A DNA stretch of 64,000 nucleotides from Gemmatimonadota bacterium. GTDB lineage: Bacteria; Latescibacterota; UBA2968; GCA-2709665. The translations under genes and the position numbers were made by a program. Positions 9,247-17,452 of the stretch are shown in pieces. The stretch covers positions 193,057 to 257,056 of the forward strand of contig JAPPNU010000062.1 in NCBI GenBank assembly GCA_028873695.1, given 5' to 3'. The notes beneath the pieces are model-generated. The model was not told where the DNA came from. It searched no databases and worked only from the letters and a program-made list of their open reading frames with translations. Position 1 is the first letter of the stretch. Each line of letters begins with the position of its first letter.

Positions 9247-10547
9247 TTCAGGGCGCATTGATGCCGCAAATGCCGTGTTCTGCAAGAAACCTCGCCCGTT
9301 TGCGGGCTCCCCGAGAAGCCGTCGCCGCACCCCTGACACCCCGCGACCACACCGACCTGAGTATCTTCCTCGATTCCGATGCGCGCAGCTTCGTCCGGAT
9401 CGATCCGGCGCCTGCGTGAACATTCGCCACATAACCGGCGTACAACCGCCTTCTCCACGGCGCCGAGGAACGCGCGACCCACCGCGGTCCCGTCGACTTC
9501 AAACTCAGTCAGCCTCCCCAGCGCCTCCTGCAGGCTGCCCGCACTGACGTGAGCGAGCACGACGGCGCCGCCGCGAACCCCCTCAAGGAGCGCCCTGGCC
9601 TCAGCGGCGTCGCGGACTTCATCCACGACGAGTACCTGGGGACTCATCCGAAACGCGGTCCGCCAGAGTTCCCCCGCACTGGTTTCCCCGCTGTCACGCA
9701 GATCCAGTTGAATCAGCTGCTCCGCCCTGAACCCCGTTCTGTGGTCGACACACACGACCAGCCTTCCCGATTCCGCCCATTCGCGCGCCAGCGTGATCCG
9801 GTTTCGGTCGTCTTCAGGCGTTCCGGATCCAATCTGAAGGATCAGCCCCGGCCGCGACACGAAATCCTGCCTGATTCGCTTCGCCTGATCCGATGTATAG
9901 CCCAGGTCTTCCAGGGACGAATTCTCACAGTCGGTGAAGAGCCGGATATGGAAATGGGAGCCGAGGCCCGTCGGGACTTCAGTCAGGCGCATCTGGCACG
10001 CCGGTTCAATCCACGACCTGCTGAACATGCCTTCACGGATTCCCGATGAGCCATCCTCCTTCAGGTCTGTAAGTCCCGTCAGCCAGGCGACCAGCGGTTC
10101 ACGCAGGCATGCTTCGAAGCGGGCTGCTTCCCGGCAGCGGCCGACGTTGTACAGCAGTCGCATGCCCTCGTGCAGAGGATCCAGGTGGACGTCGCGAGCG
10201 CCCGCGCGCAGCGCGTCCTGCAACACGCGTTCCCCGATTTCGGCCACCTGCTCGCCGGTTTCTTTCCCACCAACGTCCGCCATCGCCGCCCAGGATTGGT
10301 TCTCCAATCTTCCGGCGAAGAAAGACAGCCATTTCCCAACGACCTCCCTGAGCAGACGGCGGTCCTTTTCGAGCTCTCCGGCATACCGCCTGACTTCATC
10401 GGGCGGGAACCACAGGCGCCGGTCGATTTTCTCCCCCTTGAGGGTCTTGTCCAGGACGCGGCGATAGATCTCAGGACGGCTCAAGCCCAGCATTTCCACG
10501 GCTTCATCCAGGGAGATGTGCCCGCCTTCAGGACGGTCCATGCTCAT
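8454..10547 (-). CDS. Degenerate GspE/PilB-like ATPase with N-terminal HTH, 3' end anomalous
   Basis: The open frame codes for 697 residues, but only the first ~420 (bases 9290-10547) look like a protein. Residues 8-55 resemble an excisionase/MerR-type helix-turn-helix (SLDEAVEMLGLSRPEIYRR). Then follows a GspE/PilB core: ARDVHLDP, a Walker B-like QVLVVDEVRD, an arginine-rich VVRRLCGEC and the second half of a four-cysteine zinc site (CQGCGDGFSG). The Walker A loop is lost: where GPTGSGKT is expected it reads QIGSGTPEDDRN, with no Lys-Thr. After about 9300 the frame runs 800 bases antisense through the LRR gene and is probably non-native. A different frame stops at 9248, one base past the LRR stop, so a frameshift near 9300 is likely. 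The start overlaps the MscS stop as ATGA. Probably a regulatory pseudo-ATPase or a decaying gene. Confidence 0.55.
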   Translation of the reverse strand: MSMDRPEGGHISLDEAVEMLGLSRPEIYRRVLDKTLKGEKIDRRLWFPPDEVRRYAGELEKDRRLLREVVGKWLSFFAGRLENQSWAAMADVGGKETGEQVAEIGERVLQDALRAGARDVHLDPLHEGMRLLYNVGRCREAARFEACLREPLVAWLTGLTDLKEDGSSGIREGMFSRSWIEPACQMRLTEVPTGLGSHFHIRLFTDCENSSLEDLGYTSDQAKRIRQDFVSRPGLILQIGSGTPEDDRNRITLAREWAESGRLVVCVDHRTGFRAEQLIQLDLRDSGETSAGELWRTAFRMSPQVLVVDEVRDAAEARALLEGVRGGAVVLAHVSAGSLQEALGRLTEFEVDGTAVGRAFLGAVEKAVVRRLCGECSRRRRIDPDEAARIGIEEDTQVGVVAGCQGCGDGFSGSPQTGEVSCRTRHLRHQCALNHLKSLLPADSVLYLSISAGSKSRLFLPTASLDAPTDTSTPLPSRAGMCTLIDVALNGLFVTSTRSPLPSPVLATSGARSDTRLLARSSHSIRVKPDNAETFDTPLPASHSHSTLLKFDSTDTSEMLLSSISKNSRRVSPDRADTFEMRLRASHSTLSLVKFDSADTSEMRLSSRPKPSSRMRPERADIFEMPLSERARPFRLIRYESADTLEILLSERSRISRWVKSDSAETSDIPLPAIPSTLRLVKFFKADTSADILVRLL

Positions 10548-11359
10548 TCCTCCCGTTTCAGATCGATCGCCGTCGCCGGAACCGTGACGGCCAGCCCTGC
10601 GGTTTCGAAGGCGGTCCGCATGCGGATGACCACCTCGCCAAAGACGTTCATGTTGTCCGCGTCGCTCCAGGCGACAACCATCATCTTCACGTCTTCCGCC
10701 GTGACTTCCGACATCCTGCAGGTCGGCGCCGGATCGTCGAGAACCTCCTCGTGCCGGGTCAGAACGTCGAGGGCGACGTCCGCAACCCAGTCGACGTCGA
10801 CGTCATACGGCACATTGACGGGGATGCGGATGGCACGTTGCCGCAGTGAGGAGAAGTTGACGATCTTGTTGCGCCAGATCACCGAGTTCGGTACGACGAG
10901 GCGCACGTTGTCGAGGGTCACCAGACCGGTATAGGTCATCTTCACTTCAGTCACCCGCCCGATCTGCGGCGGCGGCCCGAATTCGATCAGGTCGCCCTGT
11001 TTGAACGGTTTGGCCGCCAGCATCATCAACCCTGAAAAGTAGTTGGCGATGGACCGGCGTGCGCCTAATCCAATGATGATTCCGCTGATACCGAACGTGG
11101 TGAGTACCGCGTCCAGCGGGAAGCCGGCCTGCTTCAGCCCCGAAACCCATCCCACAATCAGGACCAGGTAGCGTAGAACGGTACCGAAATAGTCCCACAG
11201 AATCGTGTCCCATTTCATTCGCCGTGCCGCGCGTGTGACCAGCCGTTTGACCAGGCGGCTGGCCAACCAGGCGAACGCAATGATGAAGAGCCCTTTCAGC
11301 AAATCCGGAAGGACGTTCAGGAACCACTCATGGATTTCGACCAGATAAGCCTCAGCCAT
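10544..11359 (-). CDS. MscS-family small-conductance mechanosensitive channel
   Basis: A 271-residue inner-membrane channel that should release solutes on hypo-osmotic shock. Two to three hydrophobic segments (about 18-35, 60-80 and the pore helix 83-115) precede the conserved MscS beta domain. The pore helix region GISGIIIGLGARRSIANYFSGLMMLAAKPFKQGD is the family hallmark (split here as GISGIIIGLGARRSIANYF and SGLMMLAAKPFKQGD), followed by VVPNSVIWRNKIVNFS. The length suits a minimal MscS (E. coli MscS is 286). It overlaps the upstream K+ channel gene by 8 bases and the downstream GspE-like gene by 4 (ATGA), so translation is probably coupled. The ion-channel neighbours suggest a joint role in turgor control. 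Confidence 0.93.
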   Translation of the reverse strand: MAEAYLVEIHEWFLNVLPDLLKGLFIIAFAWLASRLVKRLVTRAARRMKWDTILWDYFGTVLRYLVLIVGWVSGLKQAGFPLDAVLTTFGISGIIIGLGARRSIANYFSGLMMLAAKPFKQGDLIEFGPPPQIGRVTEVKMTYTGLVTLDNVRLVVPNSVIWRNKIVNFSSLRQRAIRIPVNVPYDVDVDWVADVALDVLTRHEEVLDDPAPTCRMSEVTAEDVKMMVVAWSDADNMNVFGEVVIRMRTAFETAGLAVTVPATAIDLKREE

Positions 11360-12512
11360 TCGAGGCGCCCTCCGTTTCGCCCAGGGCGCGCTGCGCCATC
11401 AGCCTGCCGCCCAGGGTGGACGGAGAGATGATCTCGTCGACGCCGATGCCCTGCACTTTCGCGACGTTCTCTTCGTTTTCGATCCGGACGACAATGCGGA
11501 AATCGTTACGATCCCCTTCTTCACGAAGCGCGCATGCCGTTAACGCAACCAGCGTGTTGACGGCGTCAGAGTCCGTTGCGATAATCACGGCGGCGGCGCC
11601 GGGAAGATTGGCGCCATCCAGGACTTCGCGTTCCGTGGGATCCCCCCGGAGTACGTCGAAGCCCCTGTTCGACAGAACTGCGACCGCGTCCGCGCAATCT
11701 TCGATGATGACGAACGGGACGTTGCGCGACTGCAACTCGTGAACAATGCTCTCGGAGACCGCTGTGTGCCCGCACACCACCATGTGATTCACGGTCTTCT
11801 GGAATTTGCTCACAACGGCAAAAACTCCTTTCAGGCGGTTTTCGATCAGCGGCCCCACCAATACCGTCAGAGCCGTCAAGAACAGGCCGATGCCGATGCT
11901 CACCATAGAAACGGCGAACCACTTGGCGTTGGCGCTTGTGGGTAGGATGTCTCCGTAGCCAAGGGTCGTAAACGTGACGACCGTGAAATAAACAGCGTCC
12001 GTCCAGCTTTCGACCCCTTTGAATTCGGTGCGCAGCAGATAGACGCCGGCAATCCCGTAGGTCAGCGCGAAGACGATCGAAATCACGGCGATTACTTCCG
12101 CGTAGTTCCACCTGTAGCGTTTACTCGTACGAGTGTATTCCCCGCGAAAAATTCCAAGAAGCACAAGGCCCGACGCGGACAGGATCCAATATTTCAGGGA
12201 CAGCCCCTGATAAAGCTGATAGGTAATATTCAACAGAAGCGCCGCGATCGCTCCGTTTCGCGCACGCCGGCGCCGCTCGGCCAGGCCCTTGCCCAGCAGG
12301 ACGAACGCGATCCCCAGGGATACTTCTACGAAACCGCCAAATTGCGGCGCGGGCACCACCTTTAGGTAATCTCGCACCTCATCCAACTCGTCCGCGAGAT
12401 ACCGGTCAAGGTGAAAGACCTCACTCAAACCGGCCGCCACGGAGTAGAATCCGTTCGCCACCATCAGGACGGCGACCAGATAAGGCGCGTAGCGAAAAAA
12501 CAGCTGTTTCAT
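11352..12512 (-). CDS. Potassium channel with RCK (TrkA-N) domain
   Basis: A 386-residue Kch-like channel. The N-terminal half holds about four hydrophobic segments before a two-helix pore unit with the selectivity filter TTLGYGD (about residues 181-187). A cytoplasmic RCK/TrkA-N Rossmann domain starts near residue 240 (HMVVCGHTAVSESIVHEL) and includes VIIATDSDAVNTL; it should gate the pore by nucleotide or ion binding. A GGAAGG site stands before the ATG. It follows the M14 gene by 12 bases and overlaps the MscS gene, which places K+ efflux control in the same unit as a mechanosensitive channel. The extra N-terminal helices differ from simple MthK-type channels. Confidence 0.92.
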   Translation of the reverse strand: MKQLFFRYAPYLVAVLMVANGFYSVAAGLSEVFHLDRYLADELDEVRDYLKVVPAPQFGGFVEVSLGIAFVLLGKGLAERRRRARNGAIAALLLNITYQLYQGLSLKYWILSASGLVLLGIFRGEYTRTSKRYRWNYAEVIAVISIVFALTYGIAGVYLLRTEFKGVESWTDAVYFTVVTFTTLGYGDILPTSANAKWFAVSMVSIGIGLFLTALTVLVGPLIENRLKGVFAVVSKFQKTVNHMVVCGHTAVSESIVHELQSRNVPFVIIEDCADAVAVLSNRGFDVLRGDPTEREVLDGANLPGAAAVIIATDSDAVNTLVALTACALREEGDRNDFRIVVRIENEENVAKVQGIGVDEIISPSTLGGRLMAQRALGETEGASNG

Positions 12513-12524
12513 GGCCTTCCTGCG

Positions 12525-13601
12525 TCAGACGATTTGCGGCTCCTCGCTCGCCAGTTCCCCGGTCGCACCCGATTCGTACTCCTCGAACGGGTCGAAATCG
12601 TCGAGCGTGCGCGCTTCCACCTGGGTTCCGGCCGTCAACCCGATGTTGAAGAGCGCATCGCCCTCGTGTACGAGCGGAAGGTTCGTGCGGCCGATGACAA
12701 CGCCGTCTGACGGCGCCTTGATTTCAATTTCGGTTTCGCCCAGCGGATCCGCGATGATCGCCAGAATCTGTCCGGCCTTCACTCGCACTCCGACCGATCT
12801 GATAATTCTGACGACGCCGCTGCCCGGGGCGCGCACCCACCGGGTGGACCGGACGATCAGGGGCTCGTGGGCGGGCGCCGCGCTCCTGAGCGGCGGCAGC
12901 ATACCCAGTTCGCGCATCACCCGCATGATACCCTTGACGCCCGCACGAATCCCGGCTTCGTCGAATCGCAGGGCCTCGCCGGCTTCGTAGGCGATTACCG
13001 GAATACCGCGTTCATGCGCAGCCTCGCGGAGACTCCCGTCGCGAAATCCGGCGTTGATCATTAGCGGGACGCCGAAGGCCTGAGCGATTCGTTCCGCTTC
13101 GGCGTCTTCCAGGTTTGCGCGGACCTGGGGAAAGTTCGTCCGATGAACGGCGCCCGTGTGGAGGTCTATCCCGTGGGTGGAGCCCTCGACGATTTCTTCC
13201 AGAAACAGCTTTGCCAGCCGGGCGGCGAGGGAGCCCCGGGTCAGACCCGGAAAGGAACGATTGAGGTCGCGTCGGTCGGGCAGGTATCTGCTGAGGCTGA
13301 GAAAGCCCGGAACATTGACGATGGGTACGGCAACCAGCGCCCCGCGAAGTCGGTTCATGGCGCTCAGCTTCACGACGCGGCGGATGACTTCCACGCCGTT
13401 GATTTCGTCTCCATGCAGCGCCGCACCTACAAAAAGACGCGGCCCGTCACGGCGGCCATTGACAACGTGGACCGGCATCGTGAGGGGAACGTGGATTGAC
13501 AGATCGGTAATCGGCAGGTCGATCTGAGTTCTGGTACCGGGCCTGATATCCTTGCCGCCTATGCGGATCACCCGAGATGAACGCGGCTTTCGTACCGACA
13601 T
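12525..13601 (-). CDS. M14-type succinylglutamate desuccinylase/aspartoacylase family protein
   Basis: A 358-residue zinc hydrolase of the AstE/aspartoacylase branch of the M14 carboxypeptidase fold. Visible zinc motif: GAALHGDEINGVEV (about residues 58-71, H and E ligands). The substrate-binding DLNRSFPG and the second zinc motif DLHTGAVH are also present. About residues 255-340 form a biotinyl-lipoyl-like hammerhead (GVVRIIRSVGVRVKAGQILA) that many members carry. It starts 3 bases after the RimK stop. Coupling to a RimK-type ligase and a retropepsin suggests that it removes an acyl or glutamyl group from a product of RimK; that link is inference. Confidence 0.9.
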   Translation of the reverse strand: MSVRKPRSSRVIRIGGKDIRPGTRTQIDLPITDLSIHVPLTMPVHVVNGRRDGPRLFVGAALHGDEINGVEVIRRVVKLSAMNRLRGALVAVPIVNVPGFLSLSRYLPDRRDLNRSFPGLTRGSLAARLAKLFLEEIVEGSTHGIDLHTGAVHRTNFPQVRANLEDAEAERIAQAFGVPLMINAGFRDGSLREAAHERGIPVIAYEAGEALRFDEAGIRAGVKGIMRVMRELGMLPPLRSAAPAHEPLIVRSTRWVRAPGSGVVRIIRSVGVRVKAGQILAIIADPLGETEIEIKAPSDGVVIGRTNLPLVHEGDALFNIGLTAGTQVEARTLDDFDPFEEYESGATGELASEEPQIV

Positions 13602-13604
13602 TGA

Positions 13605-14510
13605 CTATCCCCTTCCACGCGTCCTGGTCTTCCGGGGTTTGGCGTGACTTTCGATAAACGTAATGATCTGCCCGGCGATATCGAGCCCCGTGGCTTTTTC
13701 GATGCCTTCCAGACCGGGCGAGGAGTTGATTTCCATCAGTACCGGACCATGGTTCGCGCGAAGTAGATCGACGCCCGCGACGTTCAGGCCCATCACCCTC
13801 GCCGCCCGAACGGCGGTCGAACGTTCTTCCGGGGTGATCCGGATCTGCTCCGAGGTGCCGCCCCTGTGCAGATTGGAACGGAATTCGCCGGGCGCCCCAT
13901 GCCGCATCATTGCCCCCACCACTCTGTTTCCAATGACGAATGCGCGGATGTCCGAACCGCCGGCCTCTTTGATGAACTCCTGCACGAGGATGTTGATCTT
14001 CGCGCCCCGGAAGGCTTCGAATACGCTTTTGGCGGACGACATTGTGTTACTGAGGATGACGCCGATACCCTGCGTGCCTTCCAGCAATTTGATGACGACC
14101 GGCGGACCGTTTACCATCTTGATCATCTCCTCGGCCTGTTTCGCCGAATTGGCGAATCCTGTAACCGGAAGTCCGATACCCTCTCTCGAGAGAAGCTGCA
14201 AACTACGAAGTTTGTCTCTGGAGCGGCCGATAGCGACCGACTCGTTCAGCGGCCAGACGCCCATCATTTCAAACTGGCGCAGCACGGCCAGGCCGTAAAA
14301 GGTAATGGACGCGCCGATACGCGGGATTACGGCGTCGTAACCTGCGAGCGATCTGCCGTTGTAGTTGACCTGGGGTCTGTGAGCCGTGATGTTCATGTTG
14401 CATTGTGTCGTATTGATGATGTCAATCGTATGCCCTTTGGCCTCAGCGGCTTCGACGAGGCGTTTGTGGCTGTAGAGATTCGGGTTTCGTGCGAGCATGG
14501 CTATCTTCAT
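13605..14510 (-). CDS. rimK: RimK-type alpha-L-glutamate ligase
   Basis: A 301-residue ATP-grasp enzyme that adds glutamate residues to a carboxyl end; in E. coli and Pseudomonas RimK modifies ribosomal protein S6. Signs are the N-terminus MKIAMLARNPNLYSHKRL, the ATP-grasp segment PPVVIKLLEGTQGIGVIL and the metal-binding C-terminal MEINSSPGLEGIEKATG. The size equals E. coli RimK (300). Its ATG overlaps the retropepsin stop by 4 bases, matching the known rimB-rimK arrangement. Whether the target here is S6 or a small osmolyte-like peptide cannot be decided from sequence, since rpsF is not in the window. Confidence 0.93.
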   Translation of the reverse strand: MKIAMLARNPNLYSHKRLVEAAEAKGHTIDIINTTQCNMNITAHRPQVNYNGRSLAGYDAVIPRIGASITFYGLAVLRQFEMMGVWPLNESVAIGRSRDKLRSLQLLSREGIGLPVTGFANSAKQAEEMIKMVNGPPVVIKLLEGTQGIGVILSNTMSSAKSVFEAFRGAKINILVQEFIKEAGGSDIRAFVIGNRVVGAMMRHGAPGEFRSNLHRGGTSEQIRITPEERSTAVRAARVMGLNVAGVDLLRANHGPVLMEINSSPGLEGIEKATGLDIAGQIITFIESHAKPRKTRTRGRG

Positions 14511-15031
14511 TCCCGTCCCCTTTCCTGTTTTTCACCTGCGCGTCTCCGTTGTTGGCGGGTCTTTTGCACCGCGGGTTTGTCGATTGTATACGAGACGTCG
14601 GGATCGACGATCAGCCTGCCCTGCATGGCTTCTCGACCGATTAGCATTCGGAATCCCATCTCGTCCCGGTTCGTCAGCGTGAGTTCGATCGGCCAAGAGT
14701 CTGCGCCCAACGTCAGATCCGTCGAGATTACGAATCGACGTTCCCTTGAACCCCCGGAGTTGGTCACCCAGCGACGGTCTGCTATCAGCGACTCACAACA
14801 GACAAAGCGTTTCTTGCTCCGTTGCGCCGGAAAAACACGAAACCTGACCCATTGGCGCCCGCGATCCGCGTATGTTTCGATGTCCCATGCATGAAGCACG
14901 GACGTTCTGGCGCCGGTATCCAGCTTTGCTTTAATGGAAGCAATCCCAAGCGAGGGAAGGGACGCCCACTCGCGCCACCCGCAGATCAGTTGACCGGCAT
15001 CGGTCGGTTTTCGATTGCGGTTCAACCTCAT
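14507..15031 (-). CDS. RimB-like retropepsin-family protease (ATP-dependent zinc protease domain)
   Basis: A 174-residue protein of the family named ATP-dependent zinc protease (PF05618), whose fold is retropepsin-like. The catalytic-type motif is LDTGARTSVLHAW, Asp at residue 38, and the second conserved block is MLIGREAM. GWREWASLPSLGI at the start is also typical. In Pseudomonas the homologue RimB trims the polyglutamate tail added by RimK. It begins after a clear AGGAG site and overlaps rimK by 4 bases. The C-terminal 25 residues are very basic (KTRQQRRRAGEKQ), which could bind RNA or ribosomes. Confidence 0.87.
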   Translation of the reverse strand: MRLNRNRKPTDAGQLICGWREWASLPSLGIASIKAKLDTGARTSVLHAWDIETYADRGRQWVRFRVFPAQRSKKRFVCCESLIADRRWVTNSGGSRERRFVISTDLTLGADSWPIELTLTNRDEMGFRMLIGREAMQGRLIVDPDVSYTIDKPAVQKTRQQRRRAGEKQERGRE

Positions 15032-15144
15032 TGAATACTCCTGAAATCGCGAAATATGGCTTTAATCCTTGGTATTTCAGAAGATAGAAACACGGTTCCA
15101 GGGGTCGGTAAAGCCTCTTGCGCTGACAATCAGACTGAAACTCA

Positions 15145-17373
15145 TCAAAACCATTTCTTTTGCCACGAGTAGCCCAATCCGAAGTGTATCTCGGATTTGA
15201 ATGCCAGCGCCTGGACGTTGCTGTCTCGATGGAGGAAGAGGTTGGCATCCAGCGTGGCGGCCAGATTGCCAACCAGCCGGACTTGAAGACTGTTGAAATT
15301 CTGCAGCGACAACGTACTCCTCTGGCTTGCTCCCCAGAAGAATTTGGTTTCCGACGCCAGGACGTTGCCCGGTCGCAGTTGCGCTCTGTATTTCGGCGCG
15401 ACTTCCAGTCCCGCGACGTATCCCGCCTTTACGAGGTCCCTTTCGACGGCGAGACCGACGCGAACCCCGGCATCCGAACCGAGAGACCGGTATACGCCGC
15501 CTTTCATCCGGAGCGTTACGGGATGACTCTCGTCCTGTTGGGACGTCCAGACCGTGTTGACGTCGAATCCCAGGAACGGGGCCGGGCGGCGTCCCGCCAG
15601 CGTATAGAGCACTTCGACTTCCAGCCGATCGACGGCATCGCGACGGCGGTCCTGGGTGACCACCTGGCCGAATCCGGTGCGCAGTAAAGCGGCGAGCGCG
15701 CCTCGCCTGCTCTCGTAACTGTTGTGGCTTTCCAACTGCCCATTCCAGGCCATCGCGTCGTCTCCTCCAAGGAACGACACGCCGCGGTACTGGTTCGCGG
15801 AGGCGTCTACAGTAGTACGAGAAAGCGACCCGTTGAGGCTGGTCCTGTTCTTCCACACGCCTCGTCCAACCTGCCTTGCGCCATCCCAGCGGCCGACAGC
15901 GGAATGTGCGCGCAGGTGTTCTTCAAGCAACCGGCGCAGCGTAATCTCCCGGCCCGATATCGGTTCCGGAAACCCCTTGAAGCTCAGGTAGTCGTCGCCG
16001 CCGGAAGCCAGAAAGCCGGTCGTGGCCACCTGGTAACGCTCCTTCCGACTCAGCAACCTGCCGCCAACCCGGCCGGATTTGGGATCGAAGCCGGAGAATA
16101 CCAGTTGCTCTCCCTGACGCGTGCGTCGTGCGCTGCTGGCGGCCATTGCCCGCAGCTGCCTCCCGGTTACCTCGACGCGAACCAGAATGTCGTCGTATCG
16201 CACCAGCTGGAAGAGGGTTCCCAGTTGGATATCGCCGTCAAGATTCAGCTCCCGGAGTGTCCCATGATTGATGATGCAGATTTCGGCGTCGAGGCGTGTG
16301 CGAATCAGATCGGCAACCCACTGCGGCGCGTCCACGATCGGACCGTTAACGCGGCCGACGTTCTCCCGTAGCGCTTGTTTCAGGATCTCGTGCTGCCGGT
16401 CGATGAGGAGCGACACGTGCCTGTCCTGCAATACAAGAGGGCTAACCGGCACCAGCGTGGGCCGGACGTCCACCAGTTCGACCCCTGACCAGTCTCGTCG
16501 TAACCGCAGGTCCACGCGCCCCAGTTTGACGCCCCTGCCTGGCGTGGTCACAAGGTATCCGCCTCCACCAAAGCGGACCACGTGCTGATAGGTACCCTTC
16601 GGGGTCACCCTGGCAAGGCTTCCGGCAATCCATAGATCGACTTCCGGAAAGTCAAGGGCGAGGTCCCCGGCCTCCCCGGCGTTCATGTGGACCAGAACGA
16701 TCTGCAGGTCGGCCTGCCCCGCCGGTCCCTTCAGCAGATTCTGCAACGCCGCCCTCGGGTCGCCAATGCCAAGGGCGGGGTTATGCAATTTGTTAATCGA
16801 TTTTGCCGTGCCGGGCGAGACGAGGCCGATGACGGCGACCTTTAGCCCGGCCCGTTCCTTCAGGACGTATGGCGCGGTGAGAGGCGGACGGTCCGACTTG
16901 ACGCCCAGATTCGCACCCAGCAGATGGAACGTCGCCTCATGGCGTCGAGCGTATAGAGAGTCGATACCATAGTCGAACTCATGGTTTCCCACCACCATGG
17001 CATCGTACCCCATTCGGTTCATCAATTGGACGACCAACCGACCGGCGTCTACGGCGGCGATCGGTGAATCGCCCAGCGCGTCGCCGCCGTCCAGGACCAG
17101 TACCGAGTCGTGGCGGGCGCCTCGTTCCCGATCGATTACGTGGGCAAGTCGCGCGAAACCACCCCAATCAGATTGTCCGAGGTAGGGTTCCGGAAGCAGT
17201 CTTCCGAGCAGATCGTTGGTGTGGAGGATGGTCAGGCGATGTTCGGCGCCGGCGGCATTCGCGAGGTCACCGCAGGAGAGGACCAGGAGGAACGCGGCGA
17301 GGACGACAGGCCATGGGATATGGCTGATGACCGTTGTCCTGCGCGAACTGCACATCTGGGAGCTATGGGTCAT
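15145..17373 (-). CDS. 5'-nucleotidase-like protein fused to a C-terminal outer-membrane barrel
   Basis: About 742 residues from the ATG at 17373; the frame is open to 17499 but that would overlap the transporter gene. The signal peptide (PWPVVLAAFLLVLSCG) sits near residues 20-40. A metallophosphatase domain of UshA type follows (LTILHTNDLLGRL, VLDGGDALGD, VGNHEFDYG, LVHMNAG), then the 5'-nucleotidase C-domain (DLIRTRLDAEICIINHGTLR, FSGFD). Two metal ligands look lost: NDxH reads NDLL and the GGH(S/T)x loop reads AGSLA. The last 230 residues alternate polar and apolar positions and end YSWQKKWF, like an outer-membrane barrel with a Bam signal. A passenger tethered to its own barrel is my inference. 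The transporter stop is 79 bases upstream. Confidence 0.75.
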   Translation of the reverse strand: MTHSSQMCSSRRTTVISHIPWPVVLAAFLLVLSCGDLANAAGAEHRLTILHTNDLLGRLLPEPYLGQSDWGGFARLAHVIDRERGARHDSVLVLDGGDALGDSPIAAVDAGRLVVQLMNRMGYDAMVVGNHEFDYGIDSLYARRHEATFHLLGANLGVKSDRPPLTAPYVLKERAGLKVAVIGLVSPGTAKSINKLHNPALGIGDPRAALQNLLKGPAGQADLQIVLVHMNAGEAGDLALDFPEVDLWIAGSLARVTPKGTYQHVVRFGGGGYLVTTPGRGVKLGRVDLRLRRDWSGVELVDVRPTLVPVSPLVLQDRHVSLLIDRQHEILKQALRENVGRVNGPIVDAPQWVADLIRTRLDAEICIINHGTLRELNLDGDIQLGTLFQLVRYDDILVRVEVTGRQLRAMAASSARRTRQGEQLVFSGFDPKSGRVGGRLLSRKERYQVATTGFLASGGDDYLSFKGFPEPISGREITLRRLLEEHLRAHSAVGRWDGARQVGRGVWKNRTSLNGSLSRTTVDASANQYRGVSFLGGDDAMAWNGQLESHNSYESRRGALAALLRTGFGQVVTQDRRRDAVDRLEVEVLYTLAGRRPAPFLGFDVNTVWTSQQDESHPVTLRMKGGVYRSLGSDAGVRVGLAVERDLVKAGYVAGLEVAPKYRAQLRPGNVLASETKFFWGASQRSTLSLQNFNSLQVRLVGNLAATLDANLFLHRDSNVQALAFKSEIHFGLGYSWQKKWF

Positions 17374-17452
17374 CGCCGGCAAGACAGGCACGTGCGATCC
17401 GTGAGAGTATACGGGTGACTCAAACCGGGCGCCGTACCGTTGGGGTTGGAGA

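Noticed and set aside
9290..10547. Functional type II secretion/pilus ATPase
   Set aside because: The P-loop Lys-Thr is missing and no pilus or secretion genes are near.
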